Assembly (NCBI GenBank): GCA_902363255.1
Contig: CABIZO010000006.1
Location: 62,001-126,000 of the forward strand
DNA length: 64,000 bases
Direction: 5' to 3'
Source of the DNA: Peptostreptococcaceae bacterium
Lineage (GTDB): Bacteria; Bacillota; Clostridia; Peptostreptococcales; Peptostreptococcaceae
Below are positions 25,775 to 34,181 of this stretch, one piece after another. The notes below the pieces were generated by a model, which made no database searches, was not told the DNA's origin, and worked only from the letters and a program-made list of their open reading frames with translations. Both the position numbers and the translations under genes were made by a program. Positions within the stretch are counted from its first letter, which is position 1; every line of letters begins with the position of its first letter.

Positions 25775-26536
25775 CTATTTTCCCTTAGATAATAAATCTA
25801 GTATGTCTTCTAACTCATCGTATGGCATTTTATTTAAAGACATATTATTATATAATAATGTCCCTATTCCTTGAACTTTAATTTTTGAAGGATTTATTTG
25901 AACTACGTCTAAAACTAATTTCCCACTTCCATTCAATATTGATTTTTGTATCATATCTAATGTATCTTGTAGTATTCCCAATAATTTATAGTCCTTTATG
26001 CCTAGTTTTGTATAGTCTTCTCTTTGTAATATAGGAACTTGTATAGTTTGAGATATTACATACATATTAATTAGTTTAATCTGGCAATAAGTTAATTCTC
26101 TAGATATCTTTATTAGTCGATTACATTCATCTCTATCTAAATTATCTTTAAACATAATATTGCCCAATAAATATCCATAGTATTTTAGCTTACGTTCTTC
26201 ATGTTCATTTCTAGAAGATATTATTATTCCATTTATTATTTCTTCTGCCAATGATTGATTATTTAGATACTCATCAAAAAAAGCATCATCTCTAACTAAA
26301 TTATTTCTATCTAAGTTTTCTTTTACTACCTCTAATGAATAATATAAAGTAGTCAATATTTTTTTACTTTCTTTAGAGGTATATATATTCTCATATACTT
26401 CATTTATAATACTTTCATATAACTTTTCAATTCGTCCATTTTCATTTTTATGTTGTAATGTTTTTAATATATCTCTAATATTATTAATTAATTGATTTTG
26501 TGATTCAAATATGTATTTAACTCCCAAATCCCCCAT
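25775..26536 (-). CDS. Unknown helical protein, 253 aa
   Basis: I do not recognise the family with confidence. The protein is almost entirely predicted helix, without membrane segments or cysteine motifs. EERKLKYYGYLLGNIMFK (about 116-135) followed by an IKISRELTYCQIKLINMYV helix pair recalls short all-helical bacterial proteins of unknown role. It ends with DELEDILDLLSKGK. The gene lies between two terminators and so is monocistronic. A Shine-Dalgarno is not clear at the ATG, because GGGGGATTTGGGAG lies inside the first codons; the true start may be a little downstream. Confidence 0.7.
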   Translation of the reverse strand: MGDLGVKYIFESQNQLINNIRDILKTLQHKNENGRIEKLYESIINEVYENIYTSKESKKILTTLYYSLEVVKENLDRNNLVRDDAFFDEYLNNQSLAEEIINGIIISSRNEHEERKLKYYGYLLGNIMFKDNLDRDECNRLIKISRELTYCQIKLINMYVISQTIQVPILQREDYTKLGIKDYKLLGILQDTLDMIQKSILNGSGKLVLDVVQINPSKIKVQGIGTLLYNNMSLNKMPYDELEDILDLLSKGK

Positions 26537-26606
26537 TTTTTCTATCCCCTTTGACTATATTTTTACAATCTAAACTTAATTTAATTGTATCAAAAAGAAA
26601 ACAATA

Positions 26607-26650
26607 TAAAAAGCTTTCTAAAAATTATATTATTCTTAGAAAGCTTTTTA
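26607..26650 (-). terminator. Terminator of the GGDEF/HD-GYP gene
   Basis: TAAAAAGCTTTCTAA (26607-26621) pairs perfectly with TTAGAAAGCTTTTTA (26636-26650). Confidence 0.88.
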
Positions 26651-26653
26651 TCA

Positions 26654-28393
26654 TTAAGCTCCTATATTTACTTCGTTCATTAACGGTAATATATTAGTTA
26701 ATTTTCTTGGTATTTTCTTATTTTGCATATCATTTTGAAGCATGTCTATAAATTTAGAAACTAATTCTGCATCAAAATGAGTTCCTGCACATTTTTTTAA
26801 TTCAACAATTGCTTGATTGTAATCTTTCCTTATATTATATGGTCGTTTTGATGTCATAGCATCAAAACTATCTATTATTGTTAAGATTCTAGCTAAATAA
26901 GGAATTTCTTCGCCTTTTAAGCTACACGGATATCCACTTCCATTGTATTTTTCATGATGATATTTTATTATTGGTTCCACAGCATTAAACTCTTTTATAT
27001 TACTAACTAAATCGGCTCCTAAAGTTGGATGCTGTTTAAAAATATTAAATTCACTTTGGGATAATCTCTCTCTTTTATTAAGTAACTCTTTTGATATTTC
27101 TAATTTCCCGATATCATGTAAATAAGCTGCTAAAAGTAAGTCTTTTTTAGATTGTTCATCTATTTTTAAATATGTGGCAAATTTTTTAGCATAAATAACT
27201 ACTCTTTCAGAGTGTCCATAAGTATATTTATCTTTTTTATTTATTTTATTTAGCATACTTGCAATAGATTCTAGAGCTTTTTTATCTATACCATTATCTA
27301 TTTCATCTAATATATTATAATATCTTTCTACTCTATTTTTATCAAAAGATTTTGCTCTATATAGAGCATTATCCGCAAGTTCAATTAATTGTTTTTTATT
27401 CTTAGCAACCTTGGGATAAGTTGCCACACCAATGGAAACTGTTATATGATTATTAGGTTGATGTTCTTGACCATTAAAATATGTTTCTTGTATGTTTTGA
27501 CGAATCAACTCACCTAAGTTTAGCGCTGCTTCTTCTGTTTGATCATTCAAAATTACAGCAAACTCTTCACCACCATAACGAGCTACTACTCCCATATCAT
27601 CTACTGTATTTTTCAAAATTTCACCTAATCTAGTAAGAAGCCAATCCCCTTTTTGATGACCATTTATATCATTGTAATTCTTGAAATTATCTATATCCAT
27701 AAACAATAATGATACTTCTTTATTTTCTTTTTGAGCATTAGTTATATATGAGTCTAATACATCTTGAAAACTTCTATGATTAAATAAACCTGTAAGCCCA
27801 TCTTTAACTGCTAATTCTTTCAATTTTAAATTATAGTCATTCTCAATATTAATATATAAAGAAAGGATAAAAGATGTTATTAATAAGGAACTTACTAATA
27901 TTATATCTCCTTCAAAGTGCCTAGCCGTTTCCATATAACTAATCACTTGCATACTATTAATATGCATTAGATTAAAAGATAATATTATTAATGATACTGC
28001 AATAGTAATTCCAAAACTTATTTCTTTTCTATATTGTATAGAAGATATTAATATGATGATTGTACTGATATATTTAAAAGAGCTATTTGAGCCTCCTGTT
28101 TTTGCCATTAAAACAATAAATAAACCTAATAATATTAAGGCTTCTATTATATTATAAATTGTAGGCATATTTATAAAGCTTTTTTCTGTATCTCCATACA
28201 TCATCTTAGAACAAAATATCATAAATGGAGCCATACAGCATGCAAAAAAAAGTACATAAGAAATACTTTTAAAGTCTAATGATACATTATAATAACTTAT
28301 AATATTTAAGGCCGCTAATATAATATATAGAAATTTTAATCCTACTAAAATCTCTAATATTTTCAATCTTCTTTCATAATCAAATTTGTTCAT
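26654..28393 (-). CDS. Membrane GGDEF plus HD-GYP c-di-GMP enzyme
   Basis: The 579-residue protein has about six membrane segments in residues 12-182, without a recognised sensor domain. A GGDEF domain (about 190-355) has the active-site motif GGEEF at 274-278 and DxDxFKxxND at 233-242. An HD-GYP domain (about 365-560) has HDIGK at 426-430, HH at 479-480 and GSGYP at 485-489. Both active sites look intact, so it could both make and break cyclic di-GMP, with the membrane part choosing. No inhibitory RxxD site precedes GGEEF. It is transcribed next to, but separated by a terminator from, the agr-type operon. Confidence 0.92.
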   Translation of the reverse strand: MNKFDYERRLKILEILVGLKFLYIILAALNIISYYNVSLDFKSISYVLFFACCMAPFMIFCSKMMYGDTEKSFINMPTIYNIIEALILLGLFIVLMAKTGGSNSSFKYISTIIILISSIQYRKEISFGITIAVSLIILSFNLMHINSMQVISYMETARHFEGDIILVSSLLITSFILSLYINIENDYNLKLKELAVKDGLTGLFNHRSFQDVLDSYITNAQKENKEVSLLFMDIDNFKNYNDINGHQKGDWLLTRLGEILKNTVDDMGVVARYGGEEFAVILNDQTEEAALNLGELIRQNIQETYFNGQEHQPNNHITVSIGVATYPKVAKNKKQLIELADNALYRAKSFDKNRVERYYNILDEIDNGIDKKALESIASMLNKINKKDKYTYGHSERVVIYAKKFATYLKIDEQSKKDLLLAAYLHDIGKLEISKELLNKRERLSQSEFNIFKQHPTLGADLVSNIKEFNAVEPIIKYHHEKYNGSGYPCSLKGEEIPYLARILTIIDSFDAMTSKRPYNIRKDYNQAIVELKKCAGTHFDAELVSKFIDMLQNDMQNKKIPRKLTNILPLMNEVNIGA

Positions 28394-28439
28394 ATGTACC
28401 TACCTATTCATATAAAATTTCGGAAACCAATATAATAGC

Positions 28440-28474
28440 AAAAGAACCATAAGAAAGCTTCCTATGGCCCTTTT
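28440..28474 (-). terminator. Terminator of the agr-type operon
   Basis: On the minus strand AAAAGGGCCATAGG pairs imperfectly with TTATGGTTCTTTT around AAGCTTTC. It follows the agrD stop. Confidence 0.6.
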
Positions 28475-28479
28475 CTTTA

Positions 28480-28587
28480 TTATTCTTCTCTTAAAGATTT
28501 TGGAACTTCAGGCTCGAAGAACATGAAGAAGCAATAAGAACTTGTATTCTTTGCAACTTTAGTGAAGAAATTTGCTAATATTCCCAT
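28480..28587 (-). CDS. agrD: AgrD-like autoinducing peptide precursor
   Basis: A 35-residue gene directly after agrB. The N-terminal half, MGILANFFTKVAKNTSS, is an amphipathic membrane helix. The middle is Y18-C19-F-F-M-F23, and the tail FEPEVPKSLREE matches the conserved acidic EVEVPKEL-type tail of staphylococcal AgrD. Aligned with that protein, the predicted autoinducer has a five-residue thiolactone ring, Cys19 to Phe23, with a short tail N-terminal to it. AGGAGACGTAAAA gives a good Shine-Dalgarno. The mature peptide ends are inferred. Confidence 0.9.
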   Translation of the reverse strand: MGILANFFTKVAKNTSSYCFFMFFEPEVPKSLREE

Positions 28588-28645
28588 TTTTACGTCTCCT
28601 TTGCAATAAATTATATATTAACAAATAAACTGCTAATACCCAAAA

Positions 28646-29305
28646 TTAAATTTTAAGTTTTAATAAGGCTTTATCTAAAAATAAGATAAATTTGCTCCCT
28701 ATGGTTGTAAGTGATATGGTTTGCATATATAAACCAACTATCACAAATAATACTAAAATATTTAAATTATTAATAAAAGGGATTGATTTCAACAATAAAT
28801 TAAATATAAATAGTATCACACATGTAAAATATATAAAAAACGCATTTTTTCTTAGCCTTTTTCTTGTCGCCTCCCTTTTTAGGGGTTTATTATCACAAGG
28901 AACAGGGCACTTTTTATATAAAATAACAAAAGAGTGTATTAAAGCAATTACGCATATAATGTAAATATATTCTTGTTTTAAATTCATCACATTTTTTCCT
29001 ATTAGTGCAAATATATATGATACTATAATTCCAGCCAATAGGCATCTATTTGGACTTGAGCAATGTACGCCTCCAGAACTTCTTTTCATTAGAGCTCCTA
29101 TTAAGGAAATAACTACCATCTCAAACAGAGTATTCGTTAATATCCCAAATAAAATAGTTAATATCATTGCTATACTTGCTTGTAAAAATGCAAAGACACC
29201 ATATTTTAAAATGGCAAATTCTTCACTCGTTTGATCCTTCGATTCACACAAACAAAAAGCAATTTTACTAGAAATATTTTCTGTTAAACTACTTATTTGA
29301 CTCAA
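28646..29305 (-). CDS. agrB: AgrB-like peptide-processing membrane protease
   Basis: The 219-residue membrane protein carries the AgrB catalytic pair in KRSSGGVHCSSPNRC: His81 and Cys88, with the seven-residue spacing of Staphylococcus AgrB (His77, Cys84). It has about five membrane segments. It should cut the C-terminal tail of AgrD and form the thiolactone. The start overlaps the upstream membrane-protein gene by 17 nt, and agrD follows after 58 nt. No agrC or agrA homologue lies nearby. Confidence 0.93.
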   Translation of the reverse strand: MSQISSLTENISSKIAFCLCESKDQTSEEFAILKYGVFAFLQASIAMILTILFGILTNTLFEMVVISLIGALMKRSSGGVHCSSPNRCLLAGIIVSYIFALIGKNVMNLKQEYIYIICVIALIHSFVILYKKCPVPCDNKPLKREATRKRLRKNAFFIYFTCVILFIFNLLLKSIPFINNLNILVLFVIVGLYMQTISLTTIGSKFILFLDKALLKLKI

Positions 29306-29771
29306 CGTTCATTCCTCCTTTAAATCTTTTCGTAACAAGATCTAATATGATAGACAAAATAACAAATAAAATAAGAGATGGTAAGCTATAAATAGCTCCC
29401 ATTACAGTGTAATTATCAATAAGTAATGCATCTGGAACAGATAAAACATCTATTAATAGCCATATGTATATACTTTCACTAAGTATTAAACATAAGAATA
29501 TCTTGCATAAGGCCATTATGCTATTAATAAAAGTTTGTTCAGACATATTTACTAATACAAATAAAACAAGTGCCATTCCTATAATAGTATGTATACCAAA
29601 GCTAATTGGAAGCATTCTAATACATGATTGAATTACCCCTACTATTAGTGTATTCTTTAATAATGTTGACATTGATATTTTTAAATTTAAAAAGTAACAG
29701 CCAACAAACAGAACTATGGCACATTCTGGAAATGTCCTGATTAGAATGTATCCTAATGATGTACGTAACAT
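29289..29771 (-). CDS. Membrane protein of the agr-type operon, sensor-like
   Basis: A 160-residue protein made of five to six membrane segments, with short loops and a basic end (KRFKGGMNVESNK). It has no kinase, ATPase or peptidase motif. Its size and topology resemble the membrane sensor half of AgrC-like kinases, or of the extra membrane proteins seen upstream of agrBD in some clostridia. The start at 29771 is chosen because AAAGGAGAAATAT lies upstream; the longer frame to 29816 lacks a ribosome site. Overlap with agrB implies translational coupling. It could be the peptide receptor, an exporter, or an AgrB helper. Confidence 0.7.
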   Translation of the reverse strand: MLRTSLGYILIRTFPECAIVLFVGCYFLNLKISMSTLLKNTLIVGVIQSCIRMLPISFGIHTIIGMALVLFVLVNMSEQTFINSIMALCKIFLCLILSESIYIWLLIDVLSVPDALLIDNYTVMGAIYSLPSLILFVILSIILDLVTKRFKGGMNVESNK

Positions 29772-29800
29772 ATATTTCTCCTTTATATTAAGTGTATTAC

Positions 29801-29834
29801 TAGAAAATTGTATCACAATTATGGAAATTTTCTA
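29801..29834. promoter_or_regulatory. Nested palindrome upstream of the agr-type operon
   Basis: TAGAAAATT (29801-29809) and AATTTTCTA (29826-29834) are a perfect 9-bp inverted repeat, and AATTGT-ATC-ACAATT (29806-29820) is a second perfect palindrome within it. They begin 30 bp upstream of the first start codon, where a regulator or a leader hairpin would act. The pattern differs from the direct repeats bound by LytTR (AgrA-type) regulators. Confidence 0.45.
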
Positions 29835-30003
29835 CATATTTTTCTATTTTTTTTATGTTATATTTATTATATATATTGTTTTATATTTTCCATTTAATTG
29901 GTATATTGTTATTTTATAGTAAAAATATTTAATGTTCAACAATTAATTACTTGTATTTACAAATTATATAAGTGTATATTCTAATTTTTCATATCTAAAC
30001 TAA

Positions 30004-30027
30004 AAAAGACTGCACAAGCAGCCTTTT
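30004..30027 (-). terminator. Terminator of the SASP gene
   Basis: GACTGC (30008-30013) pairs with GCAGCC (30018-30023) with one mismatch, extended by A/T pairs, just after the SASP stop. Confidence 0.75.
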
Positions 30028-30031
30028 CTAT

Positions 30032-30247
30032 CTATTTACTATAATATTGTCTAATTAACTCTTCTTTTCCCATATCCACTAATGTTTTACTCATTAATCC
30101 TCCTAAATCGCCACCTTTCTTGCCACAATCATAAGAAGTTTTATTTCCTCCTGATACATGACTTTCCATACCTAATTCATTTGCAATTTCCATCTTCATC
30201 TGATTTAAAGCTTCTCTTGCATTAGGATTAACTATTTTATTAGCCAT
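30032..30247 (-). CDS. Alpha/beta-type small acid-soluble spore protein
   Basis: The 71-residue product has the two family signatures: the germination-protease-like region KMEIANELGMESH, with the Glu-Leu-Gly-(x) cleavage context, and the DNA-binding C-terminal GGDLGGLMSKTLVDMGKEEL. Such proteins coat spore DNA, change it to an A-like form, and protect it from UV and heat. They are made in the forespore under sigma-G. Its presence shows the organism makes spores. Start has GGGAGGTTTTT upstream. Confidence 0.93.
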   Translation of the reverse strand: MANKIVNPNAREALNQMKMEIANELGMESHVSGGNKTSYDCGKKGGDLGGLMSKTLVDMGKEELIRQYYSK

Positions 30248-30399
30248 AAAAACCTCCCATTATTTTTTTAATATTATTTTTTACATTTACTCATTTTATT
30301 ATTTCACAAATTATAGTTTATAATTTTCCATGATTTACATGTATGTGAATATTAACTTATAGTAAATCCTATAATTAATAATATAATGGAGGTGCTCAT

Positions 30400-30771
30400 A
30401 TGAATAATTTACATCTTAGTGATGATGAATTAGTTGAAAGTTTCGAAAGTGCCAGTCCTTGGTTTGTTGGTTTGTATATGGAAACATTTTTAAATAACTT
30501 AAGTTTCTTATCTAATAGACAATCTAAAAATGAATTTACATATGATATACATAGATATGATCCTATATTAATTGATGAAAATATACTAGATATTTATAAT
30601 AGGGTTGAGTCTTTATTAAAAATAATTAGAGGTGGTAGAGTCCTTGATGCATTAAAAATGGTAGTTGATTATGATACCGATACGATTTATGATATTTATG
30701 CTCGTGAAGAAGCCATTTATTTATTAGCATTAATAAACAATGGAAAAATCACCTTACCAAACTCTAATTAA
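30400..30771 (+). CDS. Unknown small acidic protein, 123 aa
   Basis: No family recognised. The protein is soluble and acidic (LHLSDDELVESFESASPW at the start) and largely helical, with FVGLYMETFLNNLSFLS near residue 25-40 and IRGGRVLDALKMVVDYDTDTIYDIYAREEAIYLLALI in the second half. It is divergent from the SASP gene and ends at a terminator shared with the Nif11-type gene. AATGGAGGTGCTCAT gives a strong ribosome site, so the gene is likely real. A sporulation role is possible from position only. Confidence 0.7.
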   Translation: MNNLHLSDDELVESFESASPWFVGLYMETFLNNLSFLSNRQSKNEFTYDIHRYDPILIDENILDIYNRVESLLKIIRGGRVLDALKMVVDYDTDTIYDIYAREEAIYLLALINNGKITLPNSN

Positions 30772-30782
30772 AATAAAAAATT

Positions 30783-30828
30783 AATGCTCTCAATAATAAT
30801 TATAAAACTTATCATTGAGAGCATTTTG
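30783..30828. terminator. Bidirectional terminator
   Basis: AATGCTCTCAAT (30783-30794) pairs perfectly with ATTGAGAGCATT (30814-30825) between converging genes. Confidence 0.85.
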
Positions 30829-30839
30829 TTAGTTCTACT

Positions 30840-31109
30840 CTAATTTAATGATGTAAAAAAATCATCATACCAATCTGACCATTCATCCATAGGATAAACT
30901 GCTCCTCCATTGCAACTTTTTAGAAGATCTGACGAATACTCTTCTCCCATTGCAAAAAGTTCTCCTACTGTCATATTGTACCCCATAGATGTGGCAACTT
31001 TGCAAAATGCTTCCATAGGATCTTTTGCATCTCTTGTTTCAAGCAATTTTTCTTTAATTAAGGCATTATGTCTTGCTTCTTCAAAAATTTTTATTAATTT
31101 TTCATTCAT
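30840..31109 (-). CDS. Nif11-type leader peptide (candidate RiPP precursor)
   Basis: The 89-residue product fits the Nif11-like leader family (TIGR03798 type): a helical leader from MNEKLIKIFEEARHNALIKE through MGYNMTVGELFAMGEE, closing with LLKSCNGG, a double-glycine cleavage site at residues 68-69. The remaining 20 residues, AVYPMDEWSDWYDDFFTSLN, are rich in Asp, Trp, Tyr and Phe and lack Cys. That core gives no substrate for lanthionine formation by Cys. No maturase or peptidase-transporter gene lies beside it. The ATG at 31109 is preferred over a GTG nine bases upstream, as a G6 ribosome site sits 8 nt before it. Other possibility: a stand-alone regulatory peptide. Confidence 0.72.
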   Translation of the reverse strand: MNEKLIKIFEEARHNALIKEKLLETRDAKDPMEAFCKVATSMGYNMTVGELFAMGEEYSSDLLKSCNGGAVYPMDEWSDWYDDFFTSLN

Positions 31110-31172
31110 AGTAGCCACCCCCCTTGTTATTTTTAATATAAGTTTAGATTATTTATTTGTCAATTAATATAC

Positions 31173-32702
31173 TTACATAAGAGGTGCAAATACTCTAAGT
31201 ATTGCTTGCCATAAAGCGTATCTTCTTCCTTCTTTTATATCTTGCTCTGAAAATTCTCTACTCTTTGAGATTGTCTCTAATGCATCATTTTTGATATCAT
31301 TTAAACACTTACATTTATATAGATATACTCCACATTCAAAATGTAAGTATAAACTTCTATAATCCATATTTATTGTCCCTACAGTTGCAATTTCATCATC
31401 ACAAATAAATACTTTTGCATGAATAAATCCTGGAGTATATTCATAAATCTTCACACCAGCCCTTATTAATTGAGGATAGTAAGATCTAGTAAGCTTAAAT
31501 ACAGTTTTCTTATCTGGAATTCCTGGTGTTACTATCTTTACATCTACTCCCTTTTTAGCAGCTAAACAAAGTGCTGTCATCATTTCATTATCAATAATTA
31601 AATAAGGTGTAAAAATATACACATAATTTTTTGCACTATTTATAATATTTAAATATACATTCTCTCCTACAACCTCTTCATCTAAAGGTGAATCTCCATA
31701 AGGTTGTACGAATCCATCACTGATTGTAGCTTCTAATTGATGAATCTCTGGTTTATAAATAGAAAAATCCTCATCAGTTTGTCTATTAGAATTCCACATT
31801 TCTAAAAACATCATGGTTAAGTTCCACACACCTTGTCCTTTTAACATAACTCCCGTGTCTTTCCAATGTCCAAATCTCATTTTTTCATTAATATATTCAT
31901 CAGCTAAATTTATACCGCCTGTAAATCCTGTATGACCATCTATAACTGTAATTTTACGATGGTCCCTATTATTCATTGCAAGTGATAATAATGGTTTAAA
32001 AGGATTGAAGGCAATACATTTTATACCCTTTTTTTCTAAAACTTTGTCATACCCATAAGGAAGAAGAGATATACATCCCATATCATCGTACATTAGCCTT
32101 ACATCTAGACCTGCTTTGGCTTTTTGCTCTAGTATCTCCAAAATGCCATTCCACATTTTACCTTCTTCTATTATAAAGTATTCCATAAATATATATCTTT
32201 TTGCTTTTTTTAATTCTTTTATTAAATCTTCGTAGTTATCTTCTCCTACACTATAGTACTTAACTTCCGTATTTTTATACATAGGAAAACCAGATGCACA
32301 ATTTATATAATTTACATGTCCATAAACTGTTTTATTTTCTTCCTTAACTTCTTCTAATACTACTTGATTCTGTTTTAGAAATTTACTTGTTTTTTCCTGA
32401 ACCTTCTCTAAGCGATGCCTCATATCTTTAGAAGGCTTTTTATTTCCTAGTAAAATATATAACAATCCACCTGTAATATTAAAAATTAATATTGGTATAA
32501 TCCAAGCTAATTTATAAGCTGGATTATCACTTTTATTTATAATCCAAAGTACTACTAGTGCACTTATTATTGTACATACAATGGATACTATCGCTGAATA
32601 ATGACTAAATTTTATTAATAAAAATAAAAATAGTCCAAATTGAATAGCAATCATCAATCCCACCATCACCATTCTACTAAATAAGAACCTCAATACTTTC
32701 AT
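31173..32702 (-). CDS. cls: Cardiolipin synthase
   Basis: The 509-residue membrane enzyme joins two phosphatidylglycerols to give cardiolipin. Two or three membrane segments lie at the N-terminus (about 10-30, 33-53, 60-80). Two phospholipase-D motifs follow: HRKITVIDGHTGFTGG in the first half, and HAKVFICDDEIATVGTINMD in the second, each with the H-x-K-x4-D core. The size fits the ClsA-type family. The Nif11-type gene begins 63 nt upstream... on the same strand the cls gene comes first, so both could share an mRNA. AGGAGAGAATTA precedes the start. Confidence 0.95.
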   Translation of the reverse strand: MKVLRFLFSRMVMVGLMIAIQFGLFLFLLIKFSHYSAIVSIVCTIISALVVLWIINKSDNPAYKLAWIIPILIFNITGGLLYILLGNKKPSKDMRHRLEKVQEKTSKFLKQNQVVLEEVKEENKTVYGHVNYINCASGFPMYKNTEVKYYSVGEDNYEDLIKELKKAKRYIFMEYFIIEEGKMWNGILEILEQKAKAGLDVRLMYDDMGCISLLPYGYDKVLEKKGIKCIAFNPFKPLLSLAMNNRDHRKITVIDGHTGFTGGINLADEYINEKMRFGHWKDTGVMLKGQGVWNLTMMFLEMWNSNRQTDEDFSIYKPEIHQLEATISDGFVQPYGDSPLDEEVVGENVYLNIINSAKNYVYIFTPYLIIDNEMMTALCLAAKKGVDVKIVTPGIPDKKTVFKLTRSYYPQLIRAGVKIYEYTPGFIHAKVFICDDEIATVGTINMDYRSLYLHFECGVYLYKCKCLNDIKNDALETISKSREFSEQDIKEGRRYALWQAILRVFAPLM

Positions 32703-32798
32703 TAATTCTCTCCTTCCAAAGTTATATTTCTGAATAAAATATAATTTTTTAAATTATAGCATAACTAGTCTTGTTCGCAAACTATCTGTTATATTTAT

Positions 32799-32831
32799 AA
32801 AAACTCAAGAACCATAGACTCTTGAGTTTTT
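32799..32831 (-). terminator. Terminator of the 32836 methyltransferase gene
   Basis: AAAAACTCAAGA (32799-32810) pairs perfectly with TCTTGAGTTTTT (32820-32831). Confidence 0.87.
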
Positions 32832-32835
32832 ATAT

Positions 32836-33999
32836 CTAAATTAAATTGTCATTTTTTAATAAATTATATAATGTTGGATTAAAATTAAATTCTTCCATTA
32901 GTGATTTTACTTGCTGTAGAGATTTTTCTTTTTTGTCTTTTGATAAATTAGATTTTGAAGCTCTTATTAAAATATTTTTTGGAGAATGTGATATATCAAT
33001 AAATTCTAATAATTGAGTTTTGTATCCCACACATTCTAACAAGTTCCCTCTTACTGAGTCTGTCATAAGAGAAGCTACTCTTTCTTGTATTATTCCATAT
33101 TTATTTAAAATATCTAAATTTTTAGCTTTCATTTGATGATTGAATTCATGCTGACAGCAAGGTACTGAGAATATCATCTTTGCATTCCATTTTATAGCAT
33201 TATAAAGTGCATAATCCGTAGCTGTATCGCAAGCATGCAAAGTAATAACCATATCTACCTTATTATTATATTTAAATCCATTTATATCACCAAGTTCAAA
33301 ATGTAAGTTATCAAACTTGTATTTTTTAGCTATTTCATTACATTTTTTTATTACATCTTCTTTTAAATCTAATCCTATCATTTTTACATTTATCTTTTTA
33401 ATTTCTACAAAATAATAATAAAGAACAAAAGTTAAATATGATTTTCCGCAACCAAAGTCTAATATAGTAAGTTCTTTATAATTATTTTTCTTAATTTCAT
33501 CATCAATTATCTCTATAAACCTATTTATTTGTTTATATTTATCATATTTTGAATTTACTACTTTACCTTCTTTAGTAAATACACCTAAGTCAATAAGAGG
33601 CTGAATAATCATACCTTCTTTAAGAATATAATTCTTTTCTTTATTATGGTCTTTATTTACTCTGTTTTTGTTATCACTTTTCTTTTTACCTAAAAATATT
33701 TTCCCCTTTTTAGATATTTTAACATCATAAGTATTATTTGCTGACCAAGCATTTAATTGTTTAAAATCTTCTTTCATATATTCAAGTATTTTATCATTTA
33801 ATTCTTTAGTATCTATGTTTTCATGAAATACTTGTTTATCTGTAAACTTTTCTATTTGATAATATTCTCTATTATTTTTTTCTTTTAATTGAAAAACTAT
33901 CTTATTATATTTTATATCCTTATTTTTTTTGTTACTAATAACCGCTTTTATTATGTTATCTTCACATATTTCATTTATTGTCTTAATTATTTCTTCCAT
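32836..33999 (-). CDS. Class I SAM-dependent methyltransferase (PF13679-like)
   Basis: The C-terminal half (about 150-350) is a Rossmann methyltransferase: ELTILDFGCGKSYLTFVLYYY is the SAM-binding motif, then MIGLDLKEDVIKKC and the acidic VDMVITLHACDTATDYAL. The motif FSVPCCQHEFNHQM is characteristic of this group, whose members probably modify nucleic acid. The basic N-terminal ~145 residues (many Lys, KKGKIFLGKKKSDNKN) may bind RNA. The gene is monocistronic. Substrate unknown. Confidence 0.85.
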   Translation of the reverse strand: MEEIIKTINEICEDNIIKAVISNKKNKDIKYNKIVFQLKEKNNREYYQIEKFTDKQVFHENIDTKELNDKILEYMKEDFKQLNAWSANNTYDVKISKKGKIFLGKKKSDNKNRVNKDHNKEKNYILKEGMIIQPLIDLGVFTKEGKVVNSKYDKYKQINRFIEIIDDEIKKNNYKELTILDFGCGKSYLTFVLYYYFVEIKKINVKMIGLDLKEDVIKKCNEIAKKYKFDNLHFELGDINGFKYNNKVDMVITLHACDTATDYALYNAIKWNAKMIFSVPCCQHEFNHQMKAKNLDILNKYGIIQERVASLMTDSVRGNLLECVGYKTQLLEFIDISHSPKNILIRASKSNLSKDKKEKSLQQVKSLMEEFNFNPTLYNLLKNDNLI

Positions 34000-34181
34000 T
34001 TATATCACCTATCACTTATTTTCTTAATTGTATTACTTATTATACCATTAAGTATTATTATATAATTAAATTTTTTATATACTTATAGTACTTTTTAATA
34101 TAAATAATCATGATATTTATTATTTTTGTTATATTTTCTCTTATTTTTGAGACTAATAATGATATAAACAGGAGGTATTTT

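Noticed and set aside
29716..29919. Plus-strand frame over the agr-type promoter region
   Set aside because: AT-rich random hydrophobic translation; conflicts with the better supported minus-strand gene and palindrome.
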